A stretch of DNA of 64,000 bases from Nemertoderma westbladi (GCA_032718475.1 JAUCBJ010007128.1:1-64000), one strand, 5' to 3'. Positions 33,744 to 45,689 are shown, counted from the first letter of the stretch. Program-made: numbers and translations. Notes: generated by a model from the sequence alone, not told the origin.

Positions 33744-34009
33744 TGTTAGAAGTTGAAGTGTATATATCGAATATCATTATAATATAATAGGCCTACTAGC
33801 CAAACATGACTGCAGATATATAAACCTAGCGCAGTACAGCAGTACTTCTGACAGTCATTGTAGATGCTCAGTACCGGTTGCCGGTAGCACAATGATAAAC
33901 TATAATGTAATACAACTAGAGTATTTAAATTTCCCGCCACACCCTTAAGATACTGATCATCGCATAATATATTGTCATACAGTTTAAAGGTAGGTTACAG
34001 TTTCTAACA
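33744..34009 (-). repeat. copia-1 5' LTR
   Basis: 266 bp, identical to the 3' LTR at 29022-29287. It should carry the promoter for the minus-strand transcript. Confidence 0.93.
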
Positions 34010-34879
34010 AAACCTTCCTTGACTGGCTGACAAGGTGGAAGTCTTCAAATAAAGCAGGGTTCACTTCGCAGACATTTTGAGCGCTCATACTAACAGTTGC
34101 TAACATAATTAAGGTCCTAGATTTGGTCTTCAACAAACTCGAATACCAATTATTTAACCTGGCTGTCCTTGGAGACGATGAAATTGAGTTACATTTGGGC
34201 AAATATCGCCAGATGTCGGGAGGTCGCTTCCTTGTAAGTCTGCGGGAAGCCACTAACTCAAACAAGATAATTCAAATCAAAACAGCTCTACAATCCATCC
34301 AAGATGTCATTGACTGCCTTGATAAAACTAATAGTGAAGATATACGACCAATAATTACGAAACTATCAGCAGATGATGATTTTGATATATTCGACGACGA
34401 ATCTCTATTGATTATTTCAGACGTGGCTGGATGGGCAGTTCTGTCAATTCCTAATTCAGATGCGTTGTGTTCATGTACCAGATGCGATCTACAATGATAA
34501 ATCCCAATCAAGTTCCACGAATATTCGCTACATTTCGTTTCGTGACAGAGGGGGATTGTGTTTTCCGAGTGATGGATTTGTACATCTTTGCTGCAATATA
34601 TTTCACATATTGAAAAAATCATATCCCTTGGTAAACAACAAGAACAAAGCGAGTCCAACATTACATAGACTACTAGTACAGCAAATAGATACCACTGAAG
34701 TTGTCTGCTCTGAACACAGTGAGAAATTCAAACCAAAATTACTACAAAAACTGGTAAACGTTTTCCTTAAGGCTGAGGCTAGTCACAGGAAAGAAATTAT
34801 TGATGAAGAGGAAATGTATAAAACGGGACTGAATGGATTTAAAGCGCCACAGTTGTACAAGAAAAGACGGATTCTTTAG
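34010..34879 (+). pseudogene. THAP / P-element-type transposase, 3' part
   Basis: Continues the relic interrupted by copia-1. FLDWLTRWKSS, a TGA, then LGKYRQMSGGRFLVSLRE, which corresponds to the F-G-x-x-R-Q-x-S-G-G box of P-element/THAP9 proteins. After a frame change near 34475 comes FRDRGGLCFPSDGFVHLC and a carboxy end with VVCSEHSEKFKPKLL, stopping at 34879. Removing copia-1 and one AAACC restores the same frame across the junction, so this gene was continuous when copia-1 arrived, though it already or later acquired stops. Confidence 0.7.
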
Positions 34880-34931
34880 TCAGACATTTATCAAAATAAC
34901 ATCCATCCCTTTCAACACTGCCTGGCACTGG

Positions 34932-35505
34932 CCTGTCGTCTCTACTACCACTGCCACCCTGGCTGTTGTTTCTACTATCACTGCCACCCTGGTAGTTGTT
35001 TCTACTACCACTGCCACCCTGGCTGTTCACTGTACTACCACTGCCACCCTGGCTGTCGTTTCCACTACCTACCACGTTGCCACCCTGGTAGTTGTTTCTA
35101 CTACCACTGCCACCATGGCTGTTGACTGTACTACCACTGCCACCCTGGCTGTAGTTTCCACTACCTACCACGTTGCCACCCTGGTAGTTGTTTCTACTAT
35201 CACTGCCACCCTGGCTGTTGACTGTACTACCACTGCCACCCTGGCTGTTGTTTCCACTATCTACCACGTTGCCACCCTGGTAGTTGTTTCTACTATCACT
35301 GCCACCCTGGTAGTTGTTTCTACTACAACTGCCACCCTGGCTGTTGACTCTACATCCATTGCCACCCTGGCTGTTGTTTCCACTACCTACCACGTTGCCA
35401 TCATGGCTGTTGTTTCTACTACCACTGCCACGTTGCCACCCTGGCTGTCATCTTTACTACCACTGCCACCCTGGCTGGTGATTCTACAACCACTGCCACC
35501 TGGAG
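34932..35505. repeat. Minisatellite, 30-bp unit
   Basis: About 19 tandem units of the type CTGCCACCCTGGCTGTTGTT plus TCTACTACCA. Most are 30 bp and several are 33 bp with a CTACCTACCACGTTGCCAC variant. Because 30 and 33 are multiples of three, both strands stay open: 237 codons plus, 184 codons minus. These frames are repeat artefacts unless shown otherwise. Confidence 0.9.
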
Positions 35506-35612
35506 ACTCTGCCAGCAATCAGAATAATAGGAGACTCGTATCTTGACAATCATCACTACTAGTGACAGCGGTACATCTTTGGAAATGGGGTGTCCAGTAC
35601 TTGGCAGTACTG

Positions 35613-35640
35613 CTGAAGAGGCCTAAAGTCGGCCGAAACG
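35613..35640 (+). ncRNA. Hammerhead-ribozyme-like core motif
   Basis: CTGAAGA, then GGCC with a 7-base loop and GGCC, then GAAAC. This satisfies the conserved hammerhead core (CUGANGA, stem II, GAAA). A minimal stem III, AC with GU across GCC, can be drawn, but no stem I partner was found. It may be a remnant of a Penelope-like or retrozyme-type end rather than an active ribozyme. Confidence 0.35.
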
Positions 35641-36083
35641 CCGTTTCTATTAATGGTTTATTATTATTATACTGCATAAAGCATCAATTACATAGCCTCC
35701 CTATACATACTGTATATATTACATTATATAAAGTAGGATATAATTAATTACTGTTTTCGACACATGTAGTGCCACAATCACTACAGTATACCACAATATT
35801 ATATTTAATTATAAATTGAATTGATATTAAATTGTATCAATAGGGGGGGAGAGAGTAATATATAAAACTAATAAAAGTGTCAAAAAGATTCTCACCAAGG
35901 ATATTGAGTGCACCCTGTAATTTCTCTTTTATTTCATCCATAAAGAATAGGACATATTAGAATTACCGGAACACACTAAACATAATTAAGTAATACTATA
36001 AAGCACAAATTTTATATATTGGTAAGTATATACGTAGATAAATAATTAATTAAATAATTCTAACACTTATAAATATAAGTAGA
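35641..36083. other. AT-rich non-coding stretch
   Basis: No gene or clear repeat seen. It is likely the 3' flank of the LINE that ends at 36084 on the minus strand. Confidence 0.35.
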
Positions 36084-38815
36084 TTATGCTCGTAGGCGGC
36101 GATATGACTTATAAATAACGGAAGTGCCTAGGCAGGAATATCGAATTGCACATAGAACTTCGTTATTCGACTCGAATACTCGCGAAAATAAGCTATGCAG
36201 GGCAAAGCGATGTATATGAACAACAGAGGGGATTCCAAGGCTGACTAGCATCTTACTAGCACTATAATCAGGACCGCCAGGAATACGAAATAGTTTCTTT
36301 ATTGATTTAGTAAGGGCTACTTTCAAACTATTAAAAACCCGCTGGCTGTAGTATGTATCAGCCCAGAGAGCATTACAATAAATATTGCAGCAATAGCTAC
36401 GTAATAGTCTAACCTTAACTGCACTGCATCTCTGCATGAGAACAGTAATTGAATTTACGAATTATAATATTTGCACGAGAGTACAATGACCTTGTCTGAG
36501 CTTTAATATCGACATCGTCGGAGAAATCCGACGTAATGAAATGTCCTAAATATTTAAATTTAGTAACTACTTCTAATACATTGCTACCAAGTCTAAAATG
36601 TGTACAAATTCTAGAATACTTCCTATAGCCGCTATGTAGAACAATAACCTTCGACTTTCTAGGGTTGAAATTAATGTTATTGCAGTTAGCGAAGTTACTA
36701 CAAATATCAAGGAGCTGTTGTAGTGCAACTGGCGATGTACTAATCAAACCCAGGTCATCTGCGTAAATCAGATGGTTTAAACATTTATCTAATGTACACC
36801 CTAGTTGAGAGTCCGAAAGTTCGATACTCAGTCCATTAATGAAAACTGTGAATAATCTGGGTGATAAAATACTTCCCTGCATTACTCCATTTGTTCGATG
36901 AAATGGTTTGGAGTACACCCCATCCCACTTTACATATATAATCTGATTTTTATACCAAAATAACAGTACTCTAAGAATAAATAATGGAATGCCGCGTTCA
37001 TAAAGTCGCATAAAAAGGATCGATAGATCCACTGTATCAAATGCCGTAGCATTTAGGAATGCCACGTAAACATTCGATCCATTTAGTAAGTAATAATTAA
37101 TGATCTCCTTAAGGGAGTATATGCATGTTTCTGTGCCAAGATTCTTTTTAAATCCGAATTGATTATCTGTCGTGTATAAACAATGATCAATTCTAGACAG
37201 AATGATTAATTCATACAGTTTACCAATAATACTTGCTAGAGATATGGGTCTATAATTATTCTCATCGGATTTGTCACCCGATTTGTCTTTCACAATTGGC
37301 ACAGCTACTGCGGAGATCATGGATTTCGGGAGGAATCCATGGATATTAAAAGCACTAAAAAGCATTGATAAAAATACAATCACGGAATGAGGCCCGTGTA
37401 TAATATGTTCAGCAAAAATACTGTCATTTCCAGCTGCCTTATGCTCTTTCAAATGTCGAACAGCTGTTATAACCTCGTCCACAGTAAAAATCATGTCGCG
37501 ATTAAAATTTAGGTTACTAAACATCATATTAATTTTAGTAAAATCATATTTATTTGACACCGAATTAAAAATTCCATCGAAGTGATCCCCCCACATAGAT
37601 GCTATATTAGCGGAACCCGAGGCACCGCCGACTTTCGATGGGCAGGAACTACTGTACTGCGATTCACGTTTAATGTTCGACCAGAATGCATATGAGTCAC
37701 CATTAGCAAGCGAGGTTGCGTGTTTATCCGCCCGTGCGATATTCACATCGCGTTTGCACCGCCGAAAAGCCCATTTAAACCGGGCTCTAGCGCGGATCAT
37801 ATTAACATGTATTGTACCGACTCGAGGACTGTTTGCATCTTTCCATTCTAGGAAAGCTTCCCTTGACTCCTGATAGAGAACTTTAACTGAATCGTTCCAT
37901 CCTGGAATTCTTGGAGGAAATTTTGAATTGCTAGGGCTGGTACACGGGATAGTTTCAACAGCAGCTGCCGTCATTGCCGAAACGACCGAGGTGTAGATGT
38001 CGGATAAGCTATCCAGATGAACTGTACAGTGGGCGTCCCGGCAACCCAAACAGTTCCAGTCATATCTGATGTTCGCAAGTTTCTCGGTTGCAACTCGGCT
38101 ATAATTATCCAAGTCGGCAATACTAGCTTTCTCCCACATTGGTTTACGAGGTTTAGCCATGCGATTTTCCGTGTCGGAGGACCCCATATTAGTTTTACAG
38201 TTAATATCAATATCCACAATAATCGGCATATGGTCAGAGGTTGAGGTATCATAGCTGATAGCTGTATCTGTGATTGACGCCTTCATTGCTACAGAAGCAA
38301 CACAATGGTCAAGCCATGAGGTGCTTTTATATAACGGGTTTACGTATGTGAAGGAATTTGTTGGCAAATTCGACGTATCCATGATTTCCATACTGTTCTC
38401 AGCACACCAGTCACCTAGTTCCTGAAAGAAACCTCTAGAGGGATCTGCATTGAAGTCGCCTATAATAGCTACTCTACTAAACGGTAGTGTATCAACTAGA
38501 GCATGTAGCTTCCCCAGACATTCCACATACTCATCGACGTTGGCCTGGCATTCCCAAGGAAGGTATACGTTTACCAATAATATATCATCACCCTGTTCAT
38601 CTGCAACCTTAATTGCGAGATAGCGCGGGTCAGATGAATCCACCACCTCAACCGCATCGGATATGTCTTTCCTCCAAAATACGGCAAGGCCTCCATATGG
38701 TCTACCAACAAGAGTGCCTAGGCTGATATCGACTGGGGAGGATCCCTTAACATCAAAGTCCTTCGAAAGTGACTCAAGGAATGTAATGCTGTAGCCCTCT
38801 AATACTTTCATTAAC
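36084..38815 (-). pseudogene. LINE ORF2: endonuclease plus reverse transcriptase (LINE Q)
   Basis: About 900 codons. The APE-type endonuclease shows RPYGGLAVFWRK, IIGDFNADPSRG (~131), SWLDHCVAS and STSDHMPIIVD (~206). RT shows NNYRPISLASIIGKLYE, GVMQGSILSPRLF and LIYADDLGLIS (~696). The carboxy end, RLLRSYCCNIYCNALWADTYY, lies in another frame (36084-36437), so there is a frameshift near 36430. Motif A reads FLNATAFDTV where such RTs have D-A-x-K-A-F-D: the catalytic Asp is Asn and one residue is missing. The endonuclease start is truncated at about 38815. The copy is dead. Confidence 0.85.
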
Positions 38816-40985
38816 CAACGCAATATCATCAGCTTATAGTAAGATGAAAAGTTTGACACCTACATCCAGCCCTGAATTCCACCATCCCGTAGTTCCGCCT
38901 CTAAATCATTAATAAATAATGCGAACAGAAGGGGACTCAGGCATTCCCCTTGTCAGACTCCTGCAAGACAGTCAAACTGCTTAGAGACTGAACTCTGAAA
39001 TCGAACTTGAGACCTCACAGAGGCAGAACCATACATGTTCTGTATTACTGTATGAATTTTTCCAGAGAAACCAAGAGAAAGTAATTTTGACCAAAGTGCA
39101 GATCTATTGACAGAGTCGAATGCATTCTGGAAGTCTATGAATGCACAGCATATATTTTTTTGTTCGCTCTGTATTTTAAAAATGACTAAATAAAGCACTT
39201 AGAGTGGAAATTTAATCAATGGTAGTCAATCCGTTCTAAACACGGCCTGGGCTTCGATAAGTACTCCGAAAGAATCAGCCCACAACTGAAGTCTGGAATT
39301 GATTAGGCTGGTAAACAGTTTTCCAAAAATACTTAACAAAGAGATTCCCTGAAAGTTGTTGGGATCAAACTTACTACCTTTCTTCTTATATATTGGAACC
39401 AAATTAGCAGGGTCGGATTAAGGTTTTGGGGGCCCCCCATAGGCTAATGGTATAGTTGGGGCCCTAAAATTTTATTTTTCATAATTCTTGGCATAGGGCA
39501 GGCCGCCTAGCCTCATCAGGCAAATTATGGGCATCTTTTAAATGGGAAACATTGTATTTTTTTATTCTAAAAATAACCAACATACTACTGTAGGGATATC
39601 ATTTAGTATTAGTATAATATGGTTTTTTAGTATTTAAAAGTATTTATAGTATTTTAATTAAGTAATTGGTTTACATGGGCTTTTTGAGAGCCTTTTGCTT
39701 AGGAAAATGAATCAAAAGTTTCGAAAATTTTCATTGATATCCCACAATGCGGGATCATTGCTAAAAGTGGGCATCAGCTAGTTCTGGTTCTTCCACAGTT
39801 TCATTAACTTCAGCATCAGAAACTCCTCCCGTTTCAGCAGCAATTGTAGAACTTGGACTCGGGGAACATTCACAACCGGCAACTTCAGAACTGTTGCTAC
39901 AGGCAGGCAGAGTCAGTATTAGAGATCAAAAAATAGTTGTCAATTTTGCCAGTTATCGCGTTTTCGTCAGAAGTTATTTTTCACTATCTTCACGTTTAGT
40001 TTTCGCAGCTCTTTTCTGTGATCCTGTCTGATATAATTGCGTCCAGACATTTTGTTCGTTAACTTGGTACTAATTACACTTCAAATTACAAGGGAATGGT
40101 ATAATGACAAGACAACAATTAAGAAAAATACAGATAGTGATAGAAAGTGAGACAGAGACGAGGCACTAGACAGTAAACAAACATGTACATGTATCTACTA
40201 AGAGTACAGGTACCGGTACCTGTTGTTTTCTTTAAAAGTATAAAAGTTTCACTTTCAATTTCAAAAATTTGGGGCCCTTAAAGTTTGGGGGGGAGGGGCA
40301 AGACTCAGCCTGGTTAGCCTATTGGTTAATCCGGCCCTGCAAATTAGCAAGACCCCAAGTAGAGGGGAAATAGCCTGAATTCAAAATAGAATTTAAAATA
40401 GAGGTAATGACAGGAAACAAACTTTCTGCACCCTTACTGAAAACCTCGCTTGAGCTTGGCGATCCCCCAGCTAACTTCCTCCTCTGAGAAATCATCACTT
40501 AAACGCAAGTCAAAAATCGCTTTGCTCTCAGCCAAGTTACTACTATGAGGACTGGATATACCACCTGTATCAATAAACTCAAAATTACTTTCTACATTAA
40601 GCTTACGGAAGTGTTCCTCAAACTGAGTAACACTGCAGCCTCCCTGAAGGATGTCATTAGAACCACTGGCAGACTTGAGAAGTGTCCAAAATTTATTTGA
40701 TTCTGATATTTTAAACTTAGTGAAGTGAGCCTTGATGATTCTAGGTGATTAAATAAATATTTTGCCCTACGCAATGCCCCAGCATACACACCCCTTGCAG
40801 CTGCAAGAGCTGCGTATGCAGTGGCACTTGGATTTGATTGCCAGCAGCTAAGCGAGACTCGAAAAACTCGCTTATACTGCACACAATTTTCATCATAACA
40901 AGGATTAGCGCAAGACCTTTTAAATTCCGTAGCAGTGAGATCGTACTTCCATGATATTTTCTACTAAAGAATCTACTTGACCTTA
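38816..40985 (-). pseudogene. Second LINE reverse transcriptase (LINE P), interrupted by hAT
   Basis: Read on the minus strand from about 40985: a Cys-containing segment (FKRSCANPCYDENC), an Ala-rich helix (AYAALAAARGVYAGALRRAK), then RT motifs LVPIYKKKGSKFDPNNFQGI, CAFIDFQNAFDSVNRSALW and GECLSPLLFALFINDLEAEL. At the catalytic loop, A-D-D survives but the preceding codon is TAA. The RT ends there, about 38815, fused to LINE Q. There are further frame changes near 39200 and 40440. The hAT element at 39408-40339 splits the PANLVPIY region. Confidence 0.75.
39408..40339 (-). mobile_element. hAT DNA transposon, 932-bp deletion derivative
   Basis: The ends are CAGGGTCGGATTAA and, inverted, CAGGGCCGGATTAA, flanked by the 8-bp duplication CAAATTAG (39400-39407 and 40340-40347). 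Eight-base duplications and CAGGG ends are diagnostic of hAT. Inside, the minus strand has the remnant MSGRNYIRQD at about 40050 and a Ser/Thr-rich stretch, consistent with the amino end of a hAT transposase; the catalytic part is gone. Confidence 0.9.
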
Positions 40986-41160
40986 TGAGTAGAACCCACT
41001 GGAAGCACTGTCAATAATTTTGTTTATAGTTGACTGCACACTCCGTTTTAAGTACATTTGAAAATTTCGCTGCTGTGCGAACATTCCAAATATTCTTAGA
41101 AGCGGTTAAATTTGGAGCACAGTCCTGTGGTGTCTCAGGAACAGAGTCTAACTTCATTAG
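40986..41160. other. Short unassigned stretch
   Basis: Flanks LINE P upstream. No gene seen. Confidence 0.3.
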
Positions 41161-41226
41161 CCCCCCCCCCCCACACGATTGTATAACGAAACACATTCAT
41201 ATACCCCCCCCCCCCCCCCCCCCCCC
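41161..41226. repeat. Poly-C tracts
   Basis: A 12-base C run (41161-41172) and a 23-base C run (41204-41226) are separated by 31 bases. They resemble the poly-G pair at 258-345 in mirror orientation. Confidence 0.85.
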
Positions 41227-43910
41227 AAATAACAATCTAAATCAATGAATGGAAGTACACAGTAAATGACCACTAGAGAAAGTTGCGCACATCTATACAG
41301 ACTCCATCACACCCACACACACTTTTGGAAAACAGCCTTAGTATAATTATAACAGTTCGCTGATGGCTCGCAGTTTTGACTTGTAAAGGATTTCTCTTTG
41401 CTTCCGCACGACAACACTCCCAAACGGCTTTTTTAGTATCTCAAAATAATTCCTCATGTTAATACACTTGGTTATTGTTTTGGTTTATCAGTGACAAGAC
41501 TGACTTGAAAATAGCTCGCATAGTACAAGGCCCTTCAGTGACTTGTTATTTACGGACTTTCTCAACCGTTTCAAGATAGTACTAAAACACAGTGATTTAT
41601 ATTCTCCAGATGTTATTAATGCTTCCTTTAGTATAAAAATAGTGTGCGCTATCTAACACCATAGAAAAACCTCTGGGAAGAGGGAAAAAGAGAAACCGGG
41701 TGAGGGGTGCTTTGGGTTTGTTAGTATCCAAAGTATAGCCTCGACAAATAATACAATCCAAACAATTGTAACCAAAAAAATAGTACAGAAATTACAGTAT
41801 TTTAGTCGTTTCTGGTGCTAAAATACTCTGAAGAGATATAATACAAAAAGGTCTAAGATGTCAAAAGAAGTCTGAAAAGTTGTAATAAATTTGGTGCAGC
41901 TTCAAGCTATTGGAACTTGGCAATAGTGCAGTGCAATACACCAGGTTACAGTCTGTGTCCAAACAGGGGTGGGACTGATTGGATGAAAATAGTTAGCTGC
42001 TACTATGTCCTACGACTTAGAGGTTTGACTGCAGGTCGTCCCAATAAGTCTACGAGCAGAGTGCGCAATCACTACCGTAAACTGACAGAGTCAACTGTTC
42101 CCTGCGGGAACCTACCCACGACCCTAAACCCCACTATTGCCAGGCGAGGCAAAGTGAGAATGGGGACAGTGTGGTCCAATTGCCGAGAAGCAGAGCCAAG
42201 ATAGCGTTCGCCCCACAGGGTGCACTTTGTGTCTCTGCTTTTAATTATGACTACTATTGACGGGATAGGTAGACCTATTCTTCAAGGTTACATAGACTTC
42301 CATCCATATCCCAATCCCAATCGCACTATATAAGTACAACTAGTTATAAGTGGTAGGAGATGCAGGTGATTAATCATCTTTTAATTGATTAATATAATTC
42401 CGATATGATCGCACACATTTATTAATATCTAAATCATTATTATTTTTAATGTTATATATAATAACAAAGTTAAAATTAGCTCAATGGATATCAACACAAG
42501 TTAAACAGGGGCCAGTGGGGAAACTTTATATAATTTCATAATTACATAAAAATTAGAGAATCAATATCAGGAAAGTATCAGATTACAGTTGTACGCTATT
42601 CTACCCAAAACAACTAGATATACGGTGTGTGGTGGTAATGAACAGCTATATATCTGCACCACCGTAGGCTACCCCTGGCAACTGCAGACGTTGTAAAAAT
42701 GATGTGAGTGTTATTCCTGTAATATCCGAAATTAGATGGCAAATAGCAAATTACATAGTAAAGTAAAGTACAGTAAGTAGGACTAGCTTGCTAAATACAG
42801 CCGATTTTCTCGTTGAAAAACTCAATAACTTTGTACTATTGTATTTTATTATTACTTTTTTCTGCTACTTTTCGCAAGAATATATGTAACCGATATGTAG
42901 CCAATTTTTTTTGAGGATATTTTTTAGCACTGTGTGTGCATGGCACACATGATATGTGTGCCCCTGTTTCATTCACATGATGTATCTATCTATTGTGAAG
43001 TCATTACATCGTGCAGTACCAATCGATCATTATTGAGTTGTTTCGCAAAGGGACCAACCCTCCCAAACAGAGCTATAACATTCTGCTGTTACCTTGTAGT
43101 TGGTTGGCACTTTCCTGTGAGAAGATTAACCCACACTGACAATACTACCAATGCAGTGCTGCTGCTGCAGGGTTGGGGGAAATACTATTTACAGTACATC
43201 AATAAAGGCAAGAATATTTGTAAATGAAATCACCTAAACTGTATATCAGATAATACGAAAGGTAAATTATGAAATAAAACATAGGAAAAAAAACATGCAC
43301 CAATAAATTACAAGATTCTTTTTAAAATTGCAATACTTTTCATATGCCTGAACATCCTGATCAATCCCCCAGGGAAGGATCACTCCTGCACTGTTAGGTC
43401 ATACTAGACCGCACTCTGGGCACATTCCACTCTATGTATTGATTACATTAGTGCTTTACTTGAACTATTGCTCTTGTTTATAGTAATGCCTGGATGGAAA
43501 ACATATGGAATATATATGGCACGATAAATGGACGATAAATTATAGTCATTTGAAATATGAATTTTATAAATTTATTACATTGTATATGAAATCATAGTTA
43601 ACTACAACTTTTAACTTAACAATAATTAAAAGAAAAGATCATCCAAAATCAGAATCGCATTGAAACTAATAATTAACAAATAGCAATTTTGATACAATAT
43701 TCTTAATATATATGTACATGTATATGTATATTCTTGATTAGACGATACCTTAAGCTGGTTCTATCATTAAAACGAATCTTATGTTAAAATAACTGCAGGT
43801 TTAAAAGTCCTAAAAAAAGCTATAATAATGTTCAGAAATGTTATTACAAATAAATGAGACCAAGTTGAAAGAAACACTACAGCTACCAATCCTAACAAGA
43901 TCTAATCTGT
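41227..43910. other. Non-coding region
   Basis: No convincing coding or mobile signal in 2.7 kb. Short frames at 41917-42204 and 42934-43227 resemble no family. The region 43200-43900 is the AT-rich 3' flank of the receptor gene. Confidence 0.4.
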
Positions 43911-45137
43911 TTAATTTCTTCTTTTAAATATGTTGATATTAACAGCCTTTCGGAAACTTTCGACAAACATATACATGAGATAAAAGTTTAGACTGAATAC
44001 AACCATAAGTATATTATATATTTGAGCTGTAAAATTATTGATAACTACCATTTTTTCAAAAGCAGAAATTTCGTCTAATGTAGATTGATTATGTATATTT
44101 CTTGCCTTATTTTCGAGGTATCTTCTTGTAATATGCCAGATTAGAAAGGCGCAATCTTTGGTGCACATTAGTATTCCAGTAATGAGCATCATATTTACAG
44201 CGGCAGACATTTTATGATTGGTTGGCGAATTTGGGTTAGCCCTCATTAACTTTCGTAACTTATAAATCATAAGACAATTTATAACAATCACTCCTACGAT
44301 TTGAATGGTTTTTCTTATGGGAACAAAATACTTATGAAACTGATACGCCCTAATGAAGTGGACACTATATGAACCCCAATACATACATAAAGCCCAATAT
44401 TGCTTTTCGCCATTCACATATCGAATTTCCCCCTTATATATAACTGCATAATGCCAGTACAAACATGCTGTGTATATAAATATAACTACTATTATACCAT
44501 ATATCATGTTATTATTCTTTAATTTTGTATCCTTATACCATACCGGAAAATAAAGGGCTGCAATACGTTCTGCACCCATAATTAAGGTGAGTGTAGAATC
44601 TCCAAATTGTACACACCATGCAAATATAGGCCAATAACACTGGCATAACCATGAAACAACGTTATAACAATGAAGTTGCCAAATTGTATTGTTGTTTACT
44701 ATCAATGAATCATATTAAAAAAAAAACCACTCAGAATTCTGACCATGTTTTAGTAGTTGGCCAAATGAGATAAGAATATCGAAAACAGACTTTAACATCA
44801 ACATTCTATAAAATAAAGTATTGAATGATTTCTCCATCGCAATTGTTACAATAATTATTATATTTCCAATCAGACCAAATAAATTATATGTTGATATATA
44901 TGGCGTTAGAATAACATCTTCAATAAATATCAATGCATTGTGATAAGTCTCATATCCCTTTCTAATATCATCATAATAATCAGAATCGGGAATAAATTGA
45001 TAATATTTGCTGTGCAGATTTGATTCGGTTGTGTCTCCATTAACTTTTGTGTTGAGGCCATTGGTAGCATCAGAAACAAAGATAAAAATACAACTAAAAT
45101 ATAATAACAATTGAATGTGAAAGTTTGTTGCAAACAT
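43911..45137 (-). pseudogene. Rhodopsin-like 7TM receptor with one in-frame stop
   Basis: A single frame of about 408 codons starting at an ATG (45137) and broken only by TAA at 44715-44717. Signal-peptide-like start MFATNFHIQLLLYFSCIFIF, then a polar amino domain. TM1 has GLIGNIIIIVTIA (the conserved Asn), TM2 has SVFDILISFGQ (the conserved Asp). TM3 ends in GAERIAALYFPVWYK, an E-R-I in place of DRY followed by the usual proline. TM7 and helix 8 read LNFYLMYMFVESFRKAV. This resembles lineage-expanded chemosensory-type receptors rather than a named aminergic or peptide receptor. The stop falls between TM2 and TM3 beside a 10-base homopolymer. Single-base slippage there would not keep the frame, so it reads as a nonsense change or a sequencing error. 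No intron signals are evident. Confidence 0.65.
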
Positions 45138-45689
45138 GTTTTAGTAAGACCAAATCAAATGAGGCTAAAATAAAGGGGTTTATACATTGAACTACAACAA
45201 ACAACACCATAACATAGTATTATAAATACATAGTACCCTAATGCACTGGAACAACTTATTCATTCAGCTACAATAAAGTGTAAATCACGGGTGAATGAAA
45301 AATGTTGTTTTTAATGAATTTTAAATTTGCAAAATGTTTCTTATTGACAGTTGACCCCACCACAACAAATTCAAATCTGAAAAGTTTGCCACTGGTGCTA
45401 ATTTTGAGTGAATGGTTGGAAAAGTTTGGTTTTGTATTTATATATTATATGTTCTTTCTAGCAAATATTGAAGTATTTAATGTACAAACAAAAGCTATCT
45501 ATCTATAACTGGAATTCATACGTAATGTTTTATTTAAATCTTTGATTTAAAAGGTTGTGCATATTACCATATACTTTTTGTTCTGTACTGTAGTATACTG
45601 TATTGTATGGGGCGCCGTTCCGGCCAAAAGTATAGGATATTCTCGGCTCCGAGAACGGTCGTGTACCTGATATATTTCAACCAGTTCTT
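45138..45689. other. AT-rich non-coding region
   Basis: Upstream flank of the receptor gene; may include its promoter. No other feature recognised. A 68-codon plus-strand frame is not credible. Confidence 0.35.

Larger units (their letters stand above)
29022..34009 (-). mobile_element. Complete Ty1/copia retrotransposon (copia-1)
   Basis: A 4988-bp element on the minus strand with two 266-bp LTRs that I read as identical base for base. It also has TGTTAGAA...TTCTAACA ends, a 5-bp AAACC target duplication, a primer-binding site, a polypurine tract and a single uninterrupted 1393-codon gag-pol. Nothing needed for transposition is visibly missing, so insertion was very recent and the copy may be active. 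It sits inside the P-element-type transposase relic. Confidence 0.95.

Noticed and set aside
34272-34661. 129-codon minus-strand ORF over the P-element relic
   Set aside because: The plus strand carries the recognisable transposase motifs; the antisense frame has none.
41917-42204. 95-codon plus-strand ORF with Arg-rich end
   Set aside because: No motif, no homologous-looking neighbour, and composition compatible with chance.
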